Assembly (NCBI GenBank): GCA_017642935.1 | Contig: JAEPOK010000002.1 | Coordinates: 248,001 to 312,000 of the forward strand | Direction of reading: 5' to 3' | DNA from: Hyphomicrobiales bacterium | GTDB lineage: Bacteria > Pseudomonadota > Alphaproteobacteria > Rhizobiales > MH13 | Length of the DNA stretch: 64,000 nt | Shown: piece by piece, positions 16,370 to 25,157 of the stretch | Position numbering within the stretch: the first letter of the stretch is position 1 | Layout of the letters: the number at the start of each line of letters is the position of its first letter | Position numbers and translations under genes: made by a program | The notes under the pieces: generated by a model | Seen by the model: only the letters and a program-made list of their open reading frames with translations | Told to the model about the DNA's origin: nothing | Databases searched by the model: none

Positions 16370-16475
16370 GTCACTCTCGGCCTTGTGCCGGGGGTCCATT
16401 TCAATGAGCGCTGGGCACCCGAGTAGCTGCAGACCGATCTAAGGAATGGATCCCTGTGACAAGCACAGGGATGAC
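16370..16475. repeat. rhizobial-type intergenic palindromic element
   Basis: Two inverted arms flank a short middle. The left arm begins GTCACTCTCGGCCTTGT and runs into GGTCCATT; the right arm runs AATGGATCC to GGGATGAC and carries a perfect stem, ATCCCTGTG-ACAAG-CACAGGGAT (16450-16472). Similar elements ending in GGATGAC are widely dispersed between genes in Hyphomicrobiales. No coding content. Confidence 0.6.
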
Positions 16476-16488
16476 CCCCGCGAAATTG

Positions 16489-17595
16489 CTATCGAAAATG
16501 CTTCGAAAGCTTCAGACCCTGCGCCTGGTAGTTGGAAACGCCGCCCGCGCCATAGAGCGTTGTTGGGCGCTCGCGCATCGTCTCGAACACCAGCCGGCCG
16601 ATCATTTGGCCGTGCTCGACCAGAAACGGCACTTCGCGCGAGCGCACTTCAAGCACCGCGCGGGCGCCTTTGCCATCGGCTTCCGGCGCGCCGAAGCCAG
16701 GATCGAAGAACCCGGCATAGTGCACACGAAATTCTCCGACGAGCGGATCGAAGGGCACCATCTCCGCGGCGTAGTCCGCTGGAACATGCACCGCCTCGCG
16801 GGACACCAAGATGTAGAACGCGGTCGGATCAAAAATCAGGGATTGGGATGCGTCGGCAAAAAGCGGCTCCCAATAGGCCTCGCGATCTAGACCAGCCTTG
16901 TCATCGACCTTCACCAGGCCGCCTGGGCGTTTGGCGCGGTAACCGATCAAGCCGTCCTCGCCGCCTTTCAGGTCGATCGAGACCGCCAGACCATTCTGGA
17001 ATTGCGCTCGCGCGCCTTCAACCAAACCAAGGCGCTGGTCGAGGCTTTTCAGCTCCTTGTCCGAAAGCAGCGTGTTGCCGCAGCGAAAGCGGATTTGCGA
17101 CAACCGTGAACCCGGCTTCACCAGGATCGGGAAGCTCTGCGGCGCGACTTCCAAATAAAGTTTTCCGGCATAACCCGCGGGGATCTGATCGAACACCGCC
17201 CCACCATCGGTGATCACACGGGTGAAGATATCAAGGCGCCCAGTGGAACTTTTCGGATTGGTCGCGGCGCTCACTTCCGGCGGCAGCGCCAGCGCTTCAT
17301 TCAGCTCCACAAGGTAGATGCAGCCGGTTTCAAGCACCGCACCTTTCTCGAGCGGCATCTGGTGCAAAGCGATCTCGTCAAGTCGTTCAGCGACGGTTCG
17401 ACCTGCGCCCGGCAGGAAACTCGCCTTGATGCGATAGGCCGTCTGACCGAGGCGCAGATCAAGACTGGCCGGTTGAACCTGATCGTCGTCCAGCGGCGTG
17501 GCATGGGAGATCGCACCCGCCGCGACCATCGCGTGGATGTCGTGGTCAGGCAGGATGCCATCGTGGGGGCCAAAGGAGGGAAGTGTGGCGCTCAT
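16489..17595 (-). CDS. dcd: 2'-deoxycytidine 5'-triphosphate deaminase, double-domain form
   Basis: 368 residues from the ATG at 17595, about twice the length of E. coli Dcd. The first half has SSTGRLDIFTRVITDGG, matching the conserved nucleotide-binding SSxGR motif, and YAGKLYLEVAP. The second half repeats the trimeric dUTPase-like fold with AGFFDPGFG and the closing region GVSNYQAQG. The enzyme makes dUTP from dCTP for thymidylate synthesis. The long form is usual in alphaproteobacteria. The open frame extends 56 codons upstream, but no ribosome site or conserved sequence supports that. It is divergent from metZ. Confidence 0.88.
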   Translation of the reverse strand: MSATLPSFGPHDGILPDHDIHAMVAAGAISHATPLDDDQVQPASLDLRLGQTAYRIKASFLPGAGRTVAERLDEIALHQMPLEKGAVLETGCIYLVELNEALALPPEVSAATNPKSSTGRLDIFTRVITDGGAVFDQIPAGYAGKLYLEVAPQSFPILVKPGSRLSQIRFRCGNTLLSDKELKSLDQRLGLVEGARAQFQNGLAVSIDLKGGEDGLIGYRAKRPGGLVKVDDKAGLDREAYWEPLFADASQSLIFDPTAFYILVSREAVHVPADYAAEMVPFDPLVGEFRVHYAGFFDPGFGAPEADGKGARAVLEVRSREVPFLVEHGQMIGRLVFETMRERPTTLYGAGGVSNYQAQGLKLSKHFR

Positions 17596-17703
17596 CGTGC
17601 CTGACTGTTTTCGCAAAGCGCCGCGTGAGTCCATCGCGCGAGGGCCACCATACACAGCTGGTTTGTGCTCTCGGGCTCCGGTTTGTTCGATAAAACGGAC
17701 AAA

Positions 17704-17721
17704 CGTTCGTCTTGACGAACG
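17704..17721. promoter_or_regulatory. palindromic operator candidate upstream of metZ
   Basis: A perfect palindrome, CGTTCGTC-TT-GACGAACG, lies 46 bp before the metZ start in the 171-bp gap shared with dcd. Its size and symmetry suit a TetR-type or similar dimeric regulator. A TTGACG that could be a -35 element overlaps its right half. No regulator gene is adjacent, so the protein is unknown. Confidence 0.5.
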
Positions 17722-17766
17722 ATATGGCTGTGATAGTCGGTCAGGCAGCCCATGAGGAAGCACCCG

Positions 17767-18957
17767 ATGACCGATCCATCACGCCCTGCACACGCTCTGC
17801 GCCCGGAAACCAACCTTGTCCATGGTGGCACCCTGCGTTCGGGATTTGGCGAAACGTCCGAAGCGCTCTTCCTGACCCAAAGCTTTGTCTATCACAGCGC
17901 CGAGCAGGCCGAAGCACGGTTTCAGGGCGACGAACCGGGGTTCATCTATTCGCGGTTTTCCAATCCGACGGTGAAGATGCTGGAGGACCGGCTCTGCCTG
18001 CTTGAAGGCGCCGAGGCCTGCCGTGTGACGGCCTCGGGTATGGCGGCGGTGACGGCGGCAATGCTCTGTTCGCTGTCCGCTGGCGATCACGTGGTAGCCG
18101 CTCGGGCGCTTTTTGGTTCTTGCCGCTATGTGGTCGAAGAGTTGTTGCCGCGCTTTGGCGTCGAAACCACACTCATAGACGGACGCAATCTGGAGGCCTG
18201 GAAAGCCGCGCGGCAACCGAACACCAAAGCATTTTTTCTCGAAACGCCCTCCAACCCGACGCTGGAAGTGATCGATTTGCAAGCCGTGGCCGACATCGCC
18301 CATGACGGCGGCGCCAAGCTCTATGTGGACAATGTCTTTGCCACGCCGCTCTACCAGCGTCCGATGCAGTTTGGCGCCGATGTCGTGATCTACTCGGCCA
18401 CCAAGCACATGGATGGCCAGGGCCGCTGTCTTGGCGGCGCCGTGCTTGCCTCGCAAGACTGGATCGACGAGCATCTGCATACATTTTTGCGCCAGACGGG
18501 GCCGAGCCTTTCGCCGTTCAATGCCTGGGTGATCCTGAAAAGCCTGGAAACCTTTGCGCTGCGAGTGAACCGACAGACCGATAATGCGTCTGCCTTGGCG
18601 GATCGGTTGGCAGAGCATCAAAAGGTGACGCGGGTGTTCTTTCCGCACCGCGAGGACCATCCTGATTACGCCATCGCCTCAAAACAGATGGCACGCGGCG
18701 GCACACTCATCGCGTTTGAAGTAGCCGGCGACAAGGCCGAGGCCTTTGCCGTCCTCAACCGGCTGAACATCATCAAGATTTCCAACAATCTGGGTGATGC
18801 GAAAAGCCTGATCACCCATCCCTCAACGACGACGCATCAGCGTTTGGATGAGGCCGACCGATTGGATCTCGGCATCCACCAGAACCTGCTCAGGCTCTCG
18901 GTTGGCCTTGAGCATGCGGATGATCTTTGGGACGATTTGAGCGCAGCGCTCGGCTAA
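17767..18957 (+). CDS. metZ: O-succinylhomoserine sulfhydrylase
   Basis: 396 residues from the ATG at 17767. This is a Cys/Met-metabolism PLP enzyme: the nucleotide-phosphate loop SGMAAVTAAM, FLETPSNPTLEVID, and the PLP lysine in YSATKHMDGQGRCLGG near residue 212. The GQGRCLGG and HPSTTTHQRL motifs favour MetZ over MetB or MetC. It makes homocysteine directly from O-succinylhomoserine and sulfide. A perfect palindrome lies in the promoter region. The stop codon overlaps the end of the convergent phosphatidyltransferase gene by four bases. Confidence 0.94.
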   Translation: MTDPSRPAHALRPETNLVHGGTLRSGFGETSEALFLTQSFVYHSAEQAEARFQGDEPGFIYSRFSNPTVKMLEDRLCLLEGAEACRVTASGMAAVTAAMLCSLSAGDHVVAARALFGSCRYVVEELLPRFGVETTLIDGRNLEAWKAARQPNTKAFFLETPSNPTLEVIDLQAVADIAHDGGAKLYVDNVFATPLYQRPMQFGADVVIYSATKHMDGQGRCLGGAVLASQDWIDEHLHTFLRQTGPSLSPFNAWVILKSLETFALRVNRQTDNASALADRLAEHQKVTRVFFPHREDHPDYAIASKQMARGGTLIAFEVAGDKAEAFAVLNRLNIIKISNNLGDAKSLITHPSTTTHQRLDEADRLDLGIHQNLLRLSVGLEHADDLWDDLSAALG

Positions 18958-19562
18958 GGCTTGAACGTCTGCCAAGCCATCAAGATGCGAGCGATGGCCG
19001 TCAGCATCACCAAGACGGTGAAGCCATAGGCAAGCCAGGGAAACCAGGCCGGCGCGAGGCAAGCGACAACAAAAACGGCAATGGTCTCGGTGCCCTCGGC
19101 CAAACCGCCGGTGAAATAGAGCGATTTGGAGCCACGCCGATCGGTGCTCAGGCCATGCTTTTCCGCCAAGATCGCGTAGCCCAAGAACGATCCACCGTTG
19201 ATGTAAAAGCTGAAGAGCATCGCGCAGGCGGCAACAGCGTTGGCGGAGGGATCGGCGATCGCAAAGCCCAGCGGGATCGCAGCGTAGAACGCATAGTCAC
19301 ACACGATATCCAGGTAGCCACCGCGATCCGTCTTTTGGGTGGCGCGGGCGACGGCACCGTCCAGTCCGTCGGCAAGTCGACTGGCCAAGACCAAGCCGAG
19401 ACCGATCCAATAGGCCTGGAATGCGATGGCCAGACCGGCGGCCAAGCCAAGCACCAAACCTATCAGTGTGATGTGGTCAGCCGTCAGTCCCGAGCGGGCA
19501 AGACCACGGCCCAGCGCGTTGAGTGGCGGATCGATAAGGGTGCGCATTTGGCCATCAAGCAT
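18954..19562 (-). CDS. CDP-alcohol phosphatidyltransferase family protein
   Basis: 202 residues from the ATG at 19562. The family signature D-x2-DG-x2-AR-x8-G-x3-D-x3-D is complete: DGLDGAVARATQKTDRGG then LDIVCD. Hydrophobic segments flank it (LIGLVLGLAAGLAIAF; AVAACAMLFSFYI; a C-terminal pair). These inner-membrane enzymes join a CDP-linked lipid to an alcohol such as glycerol-phosphate, inositol or choline; the acceptor cannot be told from sequence. The open frame extends 44 codons upstream without a convincing start. Confidence 0.88.
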   Translation of the reverse strand: MLDGQMRTLIDPPLNALGRGLARSGLTADHITLIGLVLGLAAGLAIAFQAYWIGLGLVLASRLADGLDGAVARATQKTDRGGYLDIVCDYAFYAAIPLGFAIADPSANAVAACAMLFSFYINGGSFLGYAILAEKHGLSTDRRGSKSLYFTGGLAEGTETIAVFVVACLAPAWFPWLAYGFTVLVMLTAIARILMAWQTFKP

Positions 19563-19746
19563 GGTGGCGAGCTTTCGGTGGTGGCGATGGCTCTCGGTTA
19601 GGCGGTCACTGGGCTTGGCGCAAGCAACGCCAGACGCGGCTCCTTGGCTTGTGAACAGGCGTGACAGGCCCTGCCCCGTGTGGGAGACTGACACCTAGCA
19701 GACGTGTGAGCCGAGAGGCAGAGAAAGGCCCGGTTGGGTTGGCGCA

Positions 19747-20139
19747 ATGTACCAGGCGGTAACGAAGAACATCCAGGTGACGGTGGAGCCGCAGTTTTTG
19801 CCGGATGAGTCCGACGTGGATGCGAGCCGCTTTTTCTTCGCCTATGGCGTGGAGATCGCCAATCTCGGCCGCTCGATCATCCAGGTGCGCACACGCTACT
19901 GGCACATCACCGACGGTCTTGGCCGGGTGCAGGAAATCAGCGGTGCCGGTGTGGTTGGCGAGGAGCCCATCCTGCATCCGGGGGAAAGCTATCGCTACAC
20001 ATCCGGCTGCCCACTCGACACGCCGACCGGTATTATGGTTGGTCATTACGGCGTTGAGACGTTGGAAGGCACACGCTTCAAGGTAGAGATTCCGGCCTTC
20101 TCGCTCGATGCGCCGTTCTTCGAGCGCACGCTGAACTAG
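19747..20139 (+). CDS. apaG: ApaG family protein
   Basis: 130 residues with the ApaG/DUF525 beta-sandwich: YQAVTKNIQVTVEPQFLPDES, ANLGRSIIQVRTRYWHITD, and the glycine-rich GAGVVGEEPILHPGESYRY followed by TPTGIMVGHY. ApaG is small and cytosolic; it has been linked to Co2+/Mg2+ phenotypes but its biochemical role is not settled. The length is the family norm. It is followed after 16 bases by trkH on the same strand, suggesting co-expression of two ion-related genes. Confidence 0.95.
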   Translation: MYQAVTKNIQVTVEPQFLPDESDVDASRFFFAYGVEIANLGRSIIQVRTRYWHITDGLGRVQEISGAGVVGEEPILHPGESYRYTSGCPLDTPTGIMVGHYGVETLEGTRFKVEIPAFSLDAPFFERTLN

Positions 20140-20155
20140 GTCTCCCCAGCTCTCC

Positions 20156-21607
20156 ATGTTCAATCCCGGACCGATCTTTTTGATCATCGGCGCATTGTTG
20201 GCGACGCTAGGCGTTGCGATGATGATCCCGGCGCTGGTCGATTTAGCACAGGCCAACAATGATTGGGTGGTGTTTGCGGCGAGTTCACTGGTCACAACGC
20301 TGGTGGGTCTTGGCCTGGCACAGACGGGGCGCGGCAGGCCTGCGATCCTATCCTCACGTCAGGCGGTATTGATGACCGTCGGCGCCTGGACTGTCTTGCC
20401 GGCCTTCGCCGCCTTGCCTTTGCTCTGGTCGGGCGCCACCCCCACCTACACCGATGCATTTTTCGAGGCGATGAGCGGGATCACCACGACCGGTGCGACC
20501 GTTGTGTCTGGCCTCGATGCTCAACCACCAGGCGTCTTGGTGTGGCGGTCCATGCTGCAATGGCTCGGGGGCCTCGGCGTCGTCGTGATGGCGGTGTCGA
20601 TCCTGCCGATGCTACGCGTTGGCGGGATGCAGCTGTTTAAGACTGAAGCCTTTGATACCCCGGACAAAATTCTCCCGCGCGCGACCCAGATTTCCGGTTC
20701 GCTGATTGCCGTCTTTTCGGTTTTCACGCTGCTTTGCGCGATGGCCTACACGGCCGCCGGCATGACCTTTTTTGATGCCATCAACCACGCCATGACAACG
20801 GTTGCCACCGGCGGTTACTCCACCCGCGATGCCTCGATAGGGTATTTTCAGTCCGGCGCCGTTGAGTTGACGGGGATCATTTTCATGATCCTCGGCTCGC
20901 TGCCCTTTTTGCTTTACGTGCAGGCGCTTCAAGGACGGCCCATGGGCTTAGTGCGCGACAGCCAAGTGCATGTGTTCCTTGTCTTGTTGATCGCCTTTTC
21001 CCTGCTCGTCGCGCTGGCGCTCGATCCGCTAACGGCTGAGCGCGGCGTTCTGGCCGATCTGCGTGTTGCGACCTTCAACGTCGTCTCAATCATGACTGGC
21101 ACCGGCTACGCCTCGGAGAACTACGGCCAGTGGGGGGCCATGCCGGTGATGGTGTTTCTGGTGCTGACGCTAATTGGCGGATGCGCTGGCTCGACCGCCT
21201 GCGGCATGAAGATTTTCCGCGTTCAGGTCGCGCTGAAGACCGTTTCTCAGCACGTGCGCCGCCTTGCCTATCCGCACGGCGTGTTCGTCATGCGATACAA
21301 TGGACGACCGGTGGATGGCTCGGTTGTCTCCGCTGTGATGAGCTTCATCTTCCTCTATTTTTTGCTCATCGGTGTATTGGCCGTCGCGCTGATGGCCATG
21401 GACCTTGATCCGCTCACCGCGTTCTCTGGTGCGGCCACTGCCATCGCCAATGTCGGGCCGGGCCTTGGTGACGTTATCGGGCCGGACGGCAATTTCTCGA
21501 CTTTGCCGGATATTGCCAAATGGCTGTTGGCGCTCGCGATGTTGGTTGGTCGCCTGGAGCTCTTCACTGTTTTGGTGCTTATCCTGCCACGCTTCTGGCA
21601 ACGCTGA
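20156..21607 (+). CDS. trkH: TrkH family potassium uptake protein
   Basis: 483 residues, the size of TrkH. Four pore-loop repeats of the KcsA-like M-P-M type can be seen, with filter-like sequences around SGITTTGAT, TVATGGYST, MTGTGYASE and IANVGPGLG. The protein forms the membrane pore of the Trk system and works with the NAD-binding TrkA subunit, which is not in this window. It begins 16 bases after apaG. No unusual length or missing filter is apparent. Confidence 0.94.
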   Translation: MFNPGPIFLIIGALLATLGVAMMIPALVDLAQANNDWVVFAASSLVTTLVGLGLAQTGRGRPAILSSRQAVLMTVGAWTVLPAFAALPLLWSGATPTYTDAFFEAMSGITTTGATVVSGLDAQPPGVLVWRSMLQWLGGLGVVVMAVSILPMLRVGGMQLFKTEAFDTPDKILPRATQISGSLIAVFSVFTLLCAMAYTAAGMTFFDAINHAMTTVATGGYSTRDASIGYFQSGAVELTGIIFMILGSLPFLLYVQALQGRPMGLVRDSQVHVFLVLLIAFSLLVALALDPLTAERGVLADLRVATFNVVSIMTGTGYASENYGQWGAMPVMVFLVLTLIGGCAGSTACGMKIFRVQVALKTVSQHVRRLAYPHGVFVMRYNGRPVDGSVVSAVMSFIFLYFLLIGVLAVALMAMDLDPLTAFSGAATAIANVGPGLGDVIGPDGNFSTLPDIAKWLLALAMLVGRLELFTVLVLILPRFWQR

Positions 21608-21663
21608 CCGCCAGCGGCAGTCGGCTGGAGTTTGGTTTTGTCGTGACTGGATAGATTGGCTGT

Positions 21664-24600
21664 TTATTCGGCTGGCGTGAGCGCCTGGCTGTTGCTTTCG
21701 CCATCATCGGCTAATCGCCGGCCAAAGAATGTGCGCAGCACAATCCCAATATCATCGCCGACCTTGAGCAGCGAGGGCACCAGCACCATGACAAACAGGG
21801 TCGCGGTGGCGAGGCCAAAGGTGATGGTGATCGCCATTGGCAGCAAGAACTGCGCCTGAAGCGATGTCTCAAAAAGCAGCGGCGAGAGCCCGCCCACGGT
21901 GGTCAGCGACGTTAGAAGGATTGCGCGGAAACGATCTTGCGTCGCCTGTACGGCAGCTTCGGCAACGCCCATCCCTTCCTTCAACCGGTCGTCAAACCGG
22001 GAGACTAAGATGATGGAGTTGTTGACCAGGATGCCCGCCAGCCCGAGCAAACCGATCATAGATAGAATGGTGAGCTGGAAGCCCATCACCCAGTGGCCCA
22101 TGATCGCGCCAACAATGCCAAAGGGGATGATCATCATCACCGCGATGGGGCGCCAATAGCTGGCAAACACCCAAGCCAGAATGATGTACATGATGCCAAG
22201 GGCCAACATGCCGCCAAGGCCGAGATCAGCAAAGGCTTCCTGACGCTCTTCGGCACGACCGGAAAAAGTGAAGTCAACGCCATAGGTGTCGGCAACGCGC
22301 TGCAAGTCTCCAGCGCGCAATGCAGCCTCAATCTCACTGTTGGTGGTCACTTCGATGTCGACGTCGGCGGTGACGGAAACCGTCGTGCGGCCATCTCGGC
22401 GCTGGATGACCGAGAAGCCCTGCCGATCCTCCAGGTTCACCACTTCGGTCAGCGGGACATAAAGGCCAGTTGGTGAGCGCAGTTCCAAGGTTCGCAGCGT
22501 CCCGGTTCCGCCCTCGCCTAGGTTTTGGCGCACGACGATGGCGATTTCCTCGTCGGGGAACGGCAGATTGCGTGCCGTGCGACCGCCAACGGCATCACGA
22601 ATCTGCGCACCGACACCATCGAGAGTGAAGCCCAGCGCCTCGCCACGTTCGGTAAGCGTCAAGATGATCTCCGGTTTGCCGTAGGGCAGATCATCATCGA
22701 CGCCGGACACCCCGGGAAACTGGGTGAGTGCCTCTTGCAGGTCGGCTGCGGCGGTTTTCAGCGTGGCGGCATCGTCGCCAAGCAGACGGATATCCAGATC
22801 GCGTCCTGGCGGACCGCCGCGGCGTTCAAAGATCGAAATGCGTTCCACTCCTGGCAAATCGGGCACGGCGCGTCGCCAAGCACGGACGACTTCGGGTGTG
22901 CGGATCGATCGGGCCTCGGACGATGTGAGTTCCACATCGATGGACGCAAAATTGTCGCCGCGATTGCGTCCCGACGAGCCGTAGGTTGCATAGGATGACA
23001 GCACCAATGTGTCTTCGTCGGCAAGGTTTGCCGTCAACTGTTCATCGGTTGCGCGCAGCGCTTGATCGACACGCGCCAGTGTTTCCAGAGCCGCCGCTTC
23101 GGAAACGCCCGGCGTGAACGTGATCGTGGCGGTGATGTTCTCCGCTTCCGGCGAGGGGAAGAACACAAAACCCACATGGTTGCCGCGAATGACGCCGACG
23201 ACCAGGATCAGCGCCGAGACGCACAAAGCAAGAGTCACATAGCGCCAGGCTACAGCGGTCTTAACGATTAAGCGGAACGGGTTGTCGCGGACCCAGCCAA
23301 AGCCGGTATCGAAACCGCGACGGAACCAGCTCTTGGCATTCACATCGTGGGTAGGACTGGTGCGGTCGCGCTGGCGTTCACCGCGCAGACGCCACAGCTC
23401 AATCAACCCGGCCAGCGCAAAGGCGGCCAGGGCAATCGCGACGGCAAGCGCTGGTGTTTGGGCGAGCGGGTGGGCGTTGATGATGGCGGCGATCGCACCC
23501 AGACCTACTGCACCGGCCAGCGGCGCTTGGTAGAGCACCAAAACCATAGGAGCCGCGAGGATTAGCGCCGTCAGGATCAGGCGCGTCCAGTTGGTGCCGC
23601 GTTTCGGCGTCGCGCCAAGCGAATGCGCCAGATGACCTGGCAGAACGAAGAACACTTCAATGAGGCTTGCGATCAGAACCGCGACCACGACCACCGGCAG
23701 CACGCCCATGATCTGCCCGATGGTGGACCCAACCAGCAAGATCGGGCCGAAGGCAGCCGTTGTGGTGAGCATGGCGGCAATCACCGGCATCATCATGCGT
23801 GTCGCGCCGTTTTCGGCTGCCTCATAGGGTCCATCACCCATATCGAGGCGCGTGGCGGTGTGTTCGCCGACCACAATGGCATCGTCGACGATGATCCCCA
23901 GCGTCATGATCAGCGCGAACAGGGAGATCATGTTGATCGACTCGCCGAACACAAACATTAGGCCAAGCGTTGCCATGACGGCGGTCGGAATGCCGACCGC
24001 CACCCAGAAAGCGATACGCATATTGAGGAAAACAAATAGAATGGTGACGACCACCAACAGGCCTGTCAAGCCGTTGGTGACGAGCAGTTGAATGCGCTGC
24101 TCAACGGCGGTTGAACGCAGATCGTAAATCGCGAGGTTCAGCGACTGGGGGTACTCCAATTGAGCCTGCTCAACCGTGGCCACCATCGCGTCGGCGACGG
24201 CCAAAACATCTTGCGAAGCCGAGCGCGACACATCCATGCGGATAGCCCGTTCGCCCTCAACAAACCCTTGGCTCTGACTGCTGTCGTAGGTCTGGCGGAT
24301 ATCGGCAATGTCGCGCAGTTCGATGCGCTCGCCGCTGGCCTCGCCGCGCACCACGATGTGGCCGAGCGACTCGATGCTGTCGGCCTGACTGAGCGCGCGG
24401 ATTTGGCGCTCTAGATCGCCATCAAGATTGCCCGATGGCAGATCGCGGCTGTTTTGTCCGATACGACCAGCCACATCGCCGATGGTCAGATCAAGCCGGC
24501 GCAGCGTTTCTGGGTCGATGGTCACCTCATATTCGGTGTCGCGCATCCCAGAGAAGCTGACCAAGTCGATATCATTGGCGATCAGGCGGTCGCGCAGATC

Positions 24601-25146
24601 GCGGGCGAAGCTTTTCAGCGCGTCTTCGGAAAAAGGACCGGATATCGCGATACGGCCGACGCGATCAGCGAAATTGCTGGTGGTGATGACAGGCGTTTCG
24701 GATCCATCGGGGAGCAAGGTGATGCCGGCAACAGCCTGCTCGACATCGGCGCGAGCCTCGATCATGTCGGTGTCGTCGGTGAAATCGAGCCGCACCGAGC
24801 CAGAGCCTTCGCGGGCGTAAGACACGATCTCATCCACCCCGTCGATGAAGCGCACTTCTGGCTCAACAATGGTCAGGATGTTGCTCTCCACATCCTCCGC
24901 GCTGGCGCCCGACCACGAGATGGAAATCGTGATGTTCTTCGTTTCGATATCGGGGAAGAACTGGGTGTTGAGATTGGCCAGCCCATAGATGCCAAAAAGC
25001 ACCATCAGCGCCATGACGAGGTTGGCGGCGTTGGGATGACGGACGAACAGGCTGATCACACCACGCGCGCCAGTTGGGCCTTCATTGAGGCGATTGGCTG
25101 CTGTGATGCGCGTTTGTCGCAGGCGCGAGAGGGGCTGTTTGCTCAT
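21664..25146 (-). CDS. RND efflux transporter permease, HAE1-like
   Basis: 1160 residues, about 110 longer than AcrB. It has the RND plan: a first helix (PNAANLVMALMVLFGIYGLANL), two large periplasmic loops, and membrane bundles with the proton-relay acids in TLGIIVDDAIVVGEHT. Between the end of the first bundle and helix 7 there is an extra stretch of roughly 100 residues (about 515-617) with two or three added hydrophobic segments and a charged linker (RLRGERQRDRTSPTHD). The fusion protein gene lies 11 bases upstream, so they form one pump operon. No outer-membrane factor is encoded nearby. Substrate unknown. Confidence 0.93.
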   Translation of the reverse strand: MSKQPLSRLRQTRITAANRLNEGPTGARGVISLFVRHPNAANLVMALMVLFGIYGLANLNTQFFPDIETKNITISISWSGASAEDVESNILTIVEPEVRFIDGVDEIVSYAREGSGSVRLDFTDDTDMIEARADVEQAVAGITLLPDGSETPVITTSNFADRVGRIAISGPFSEDALKSFARDLRDRLIANDIDLVSFSGMRDTEYEVTIDPETLRRLDLTIGDVAGRIGQNSRDLPSGNLDGDLERQIRALSQADSIESLGHIVVRGEASGERIELRDIADIRQTYDSSQSQGFVEGERAIRMDVSRSASQDVLAVADAMVATVEQAQLEYPQSLNLAIYDLRSTAVEQRIQLLVTNGLTGLLVVVTILFVFLNMRIAFWVAVGIPTAVMATLGLMFVFGESINMISLFALIMTLGIIVDDAIVVGEHTATRLDMGDGPYEAAENGATRMMMPVIAAMLTTTAAFGPILLVGSTIGQIMGVLPVVVVAVLIASLIEVFFVLPGHLAHSLGATPKRGTNWTRLILTALILAAPMVLVLYQAPLAGAVGLGAIAAIINAHPLAQTPALAVAIALAAFALAGLIELWRLRGERQRDRTSPTHDVNAKSWFRRGFDTGFGWVRDNPFRLIVKTAVAWRYVTLALCVSALILVVGVIRGNHVGFVFFPSPEAENITATITFTPGVSEAAALETLARVDQALRATDEQLTANLADEDTLVLSSYATYGSSGRNRGDNFASIDVELTSSEARSIRTPEVVRAWRRAVPDLPGVERISIFERRGGPPGRDLDIRLLGDDAATLKTAAADLQEALTQFPGVSGVDDDLPYGKPEIILTLTERGEALGFTLDGVGAQIRDAVGGRTARNLPFPDEEIAIVVRQNLGEGGTGTLRTLELRSPTGLYVPLTEVVNLEDRQGFSVIQRRDGRTTVSVTADVDIEVTTNSEIEAALRAGDLQRVADTYGVDFTFSGRAEERQEAFADLGLGGMLALGIMYIILAWVFASYWRPIAVMMIIPFGIVGAIMGHWVMGFQLTILSMIGLLGLAGILVNNSIILVSRFDDRLKEGMGVAEAAVQATQDRFRAILLTSLTTVGGLSPLLFETSLQAQFLLPMAITITFGLATATLFVMVLVPSLLKVGDDIGIVLRTFFGRRLADDGESNSQALTPAE

Positions 25147-25157
25147 CTTCGCGCCCT

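Noticed and set aside
17596-17766. SAM-II riboswitch upstream of metZ
   Set aside because: Alphaproteobacterial metZ often has one, but I find no GCTAAA near the ribosome site and no pseudoknot arms; only a DNA palindrome is present.
17779-18660. 293-codon frame opposite metZ
   Set aside because: Antisense shadow; no recognisable protein features.
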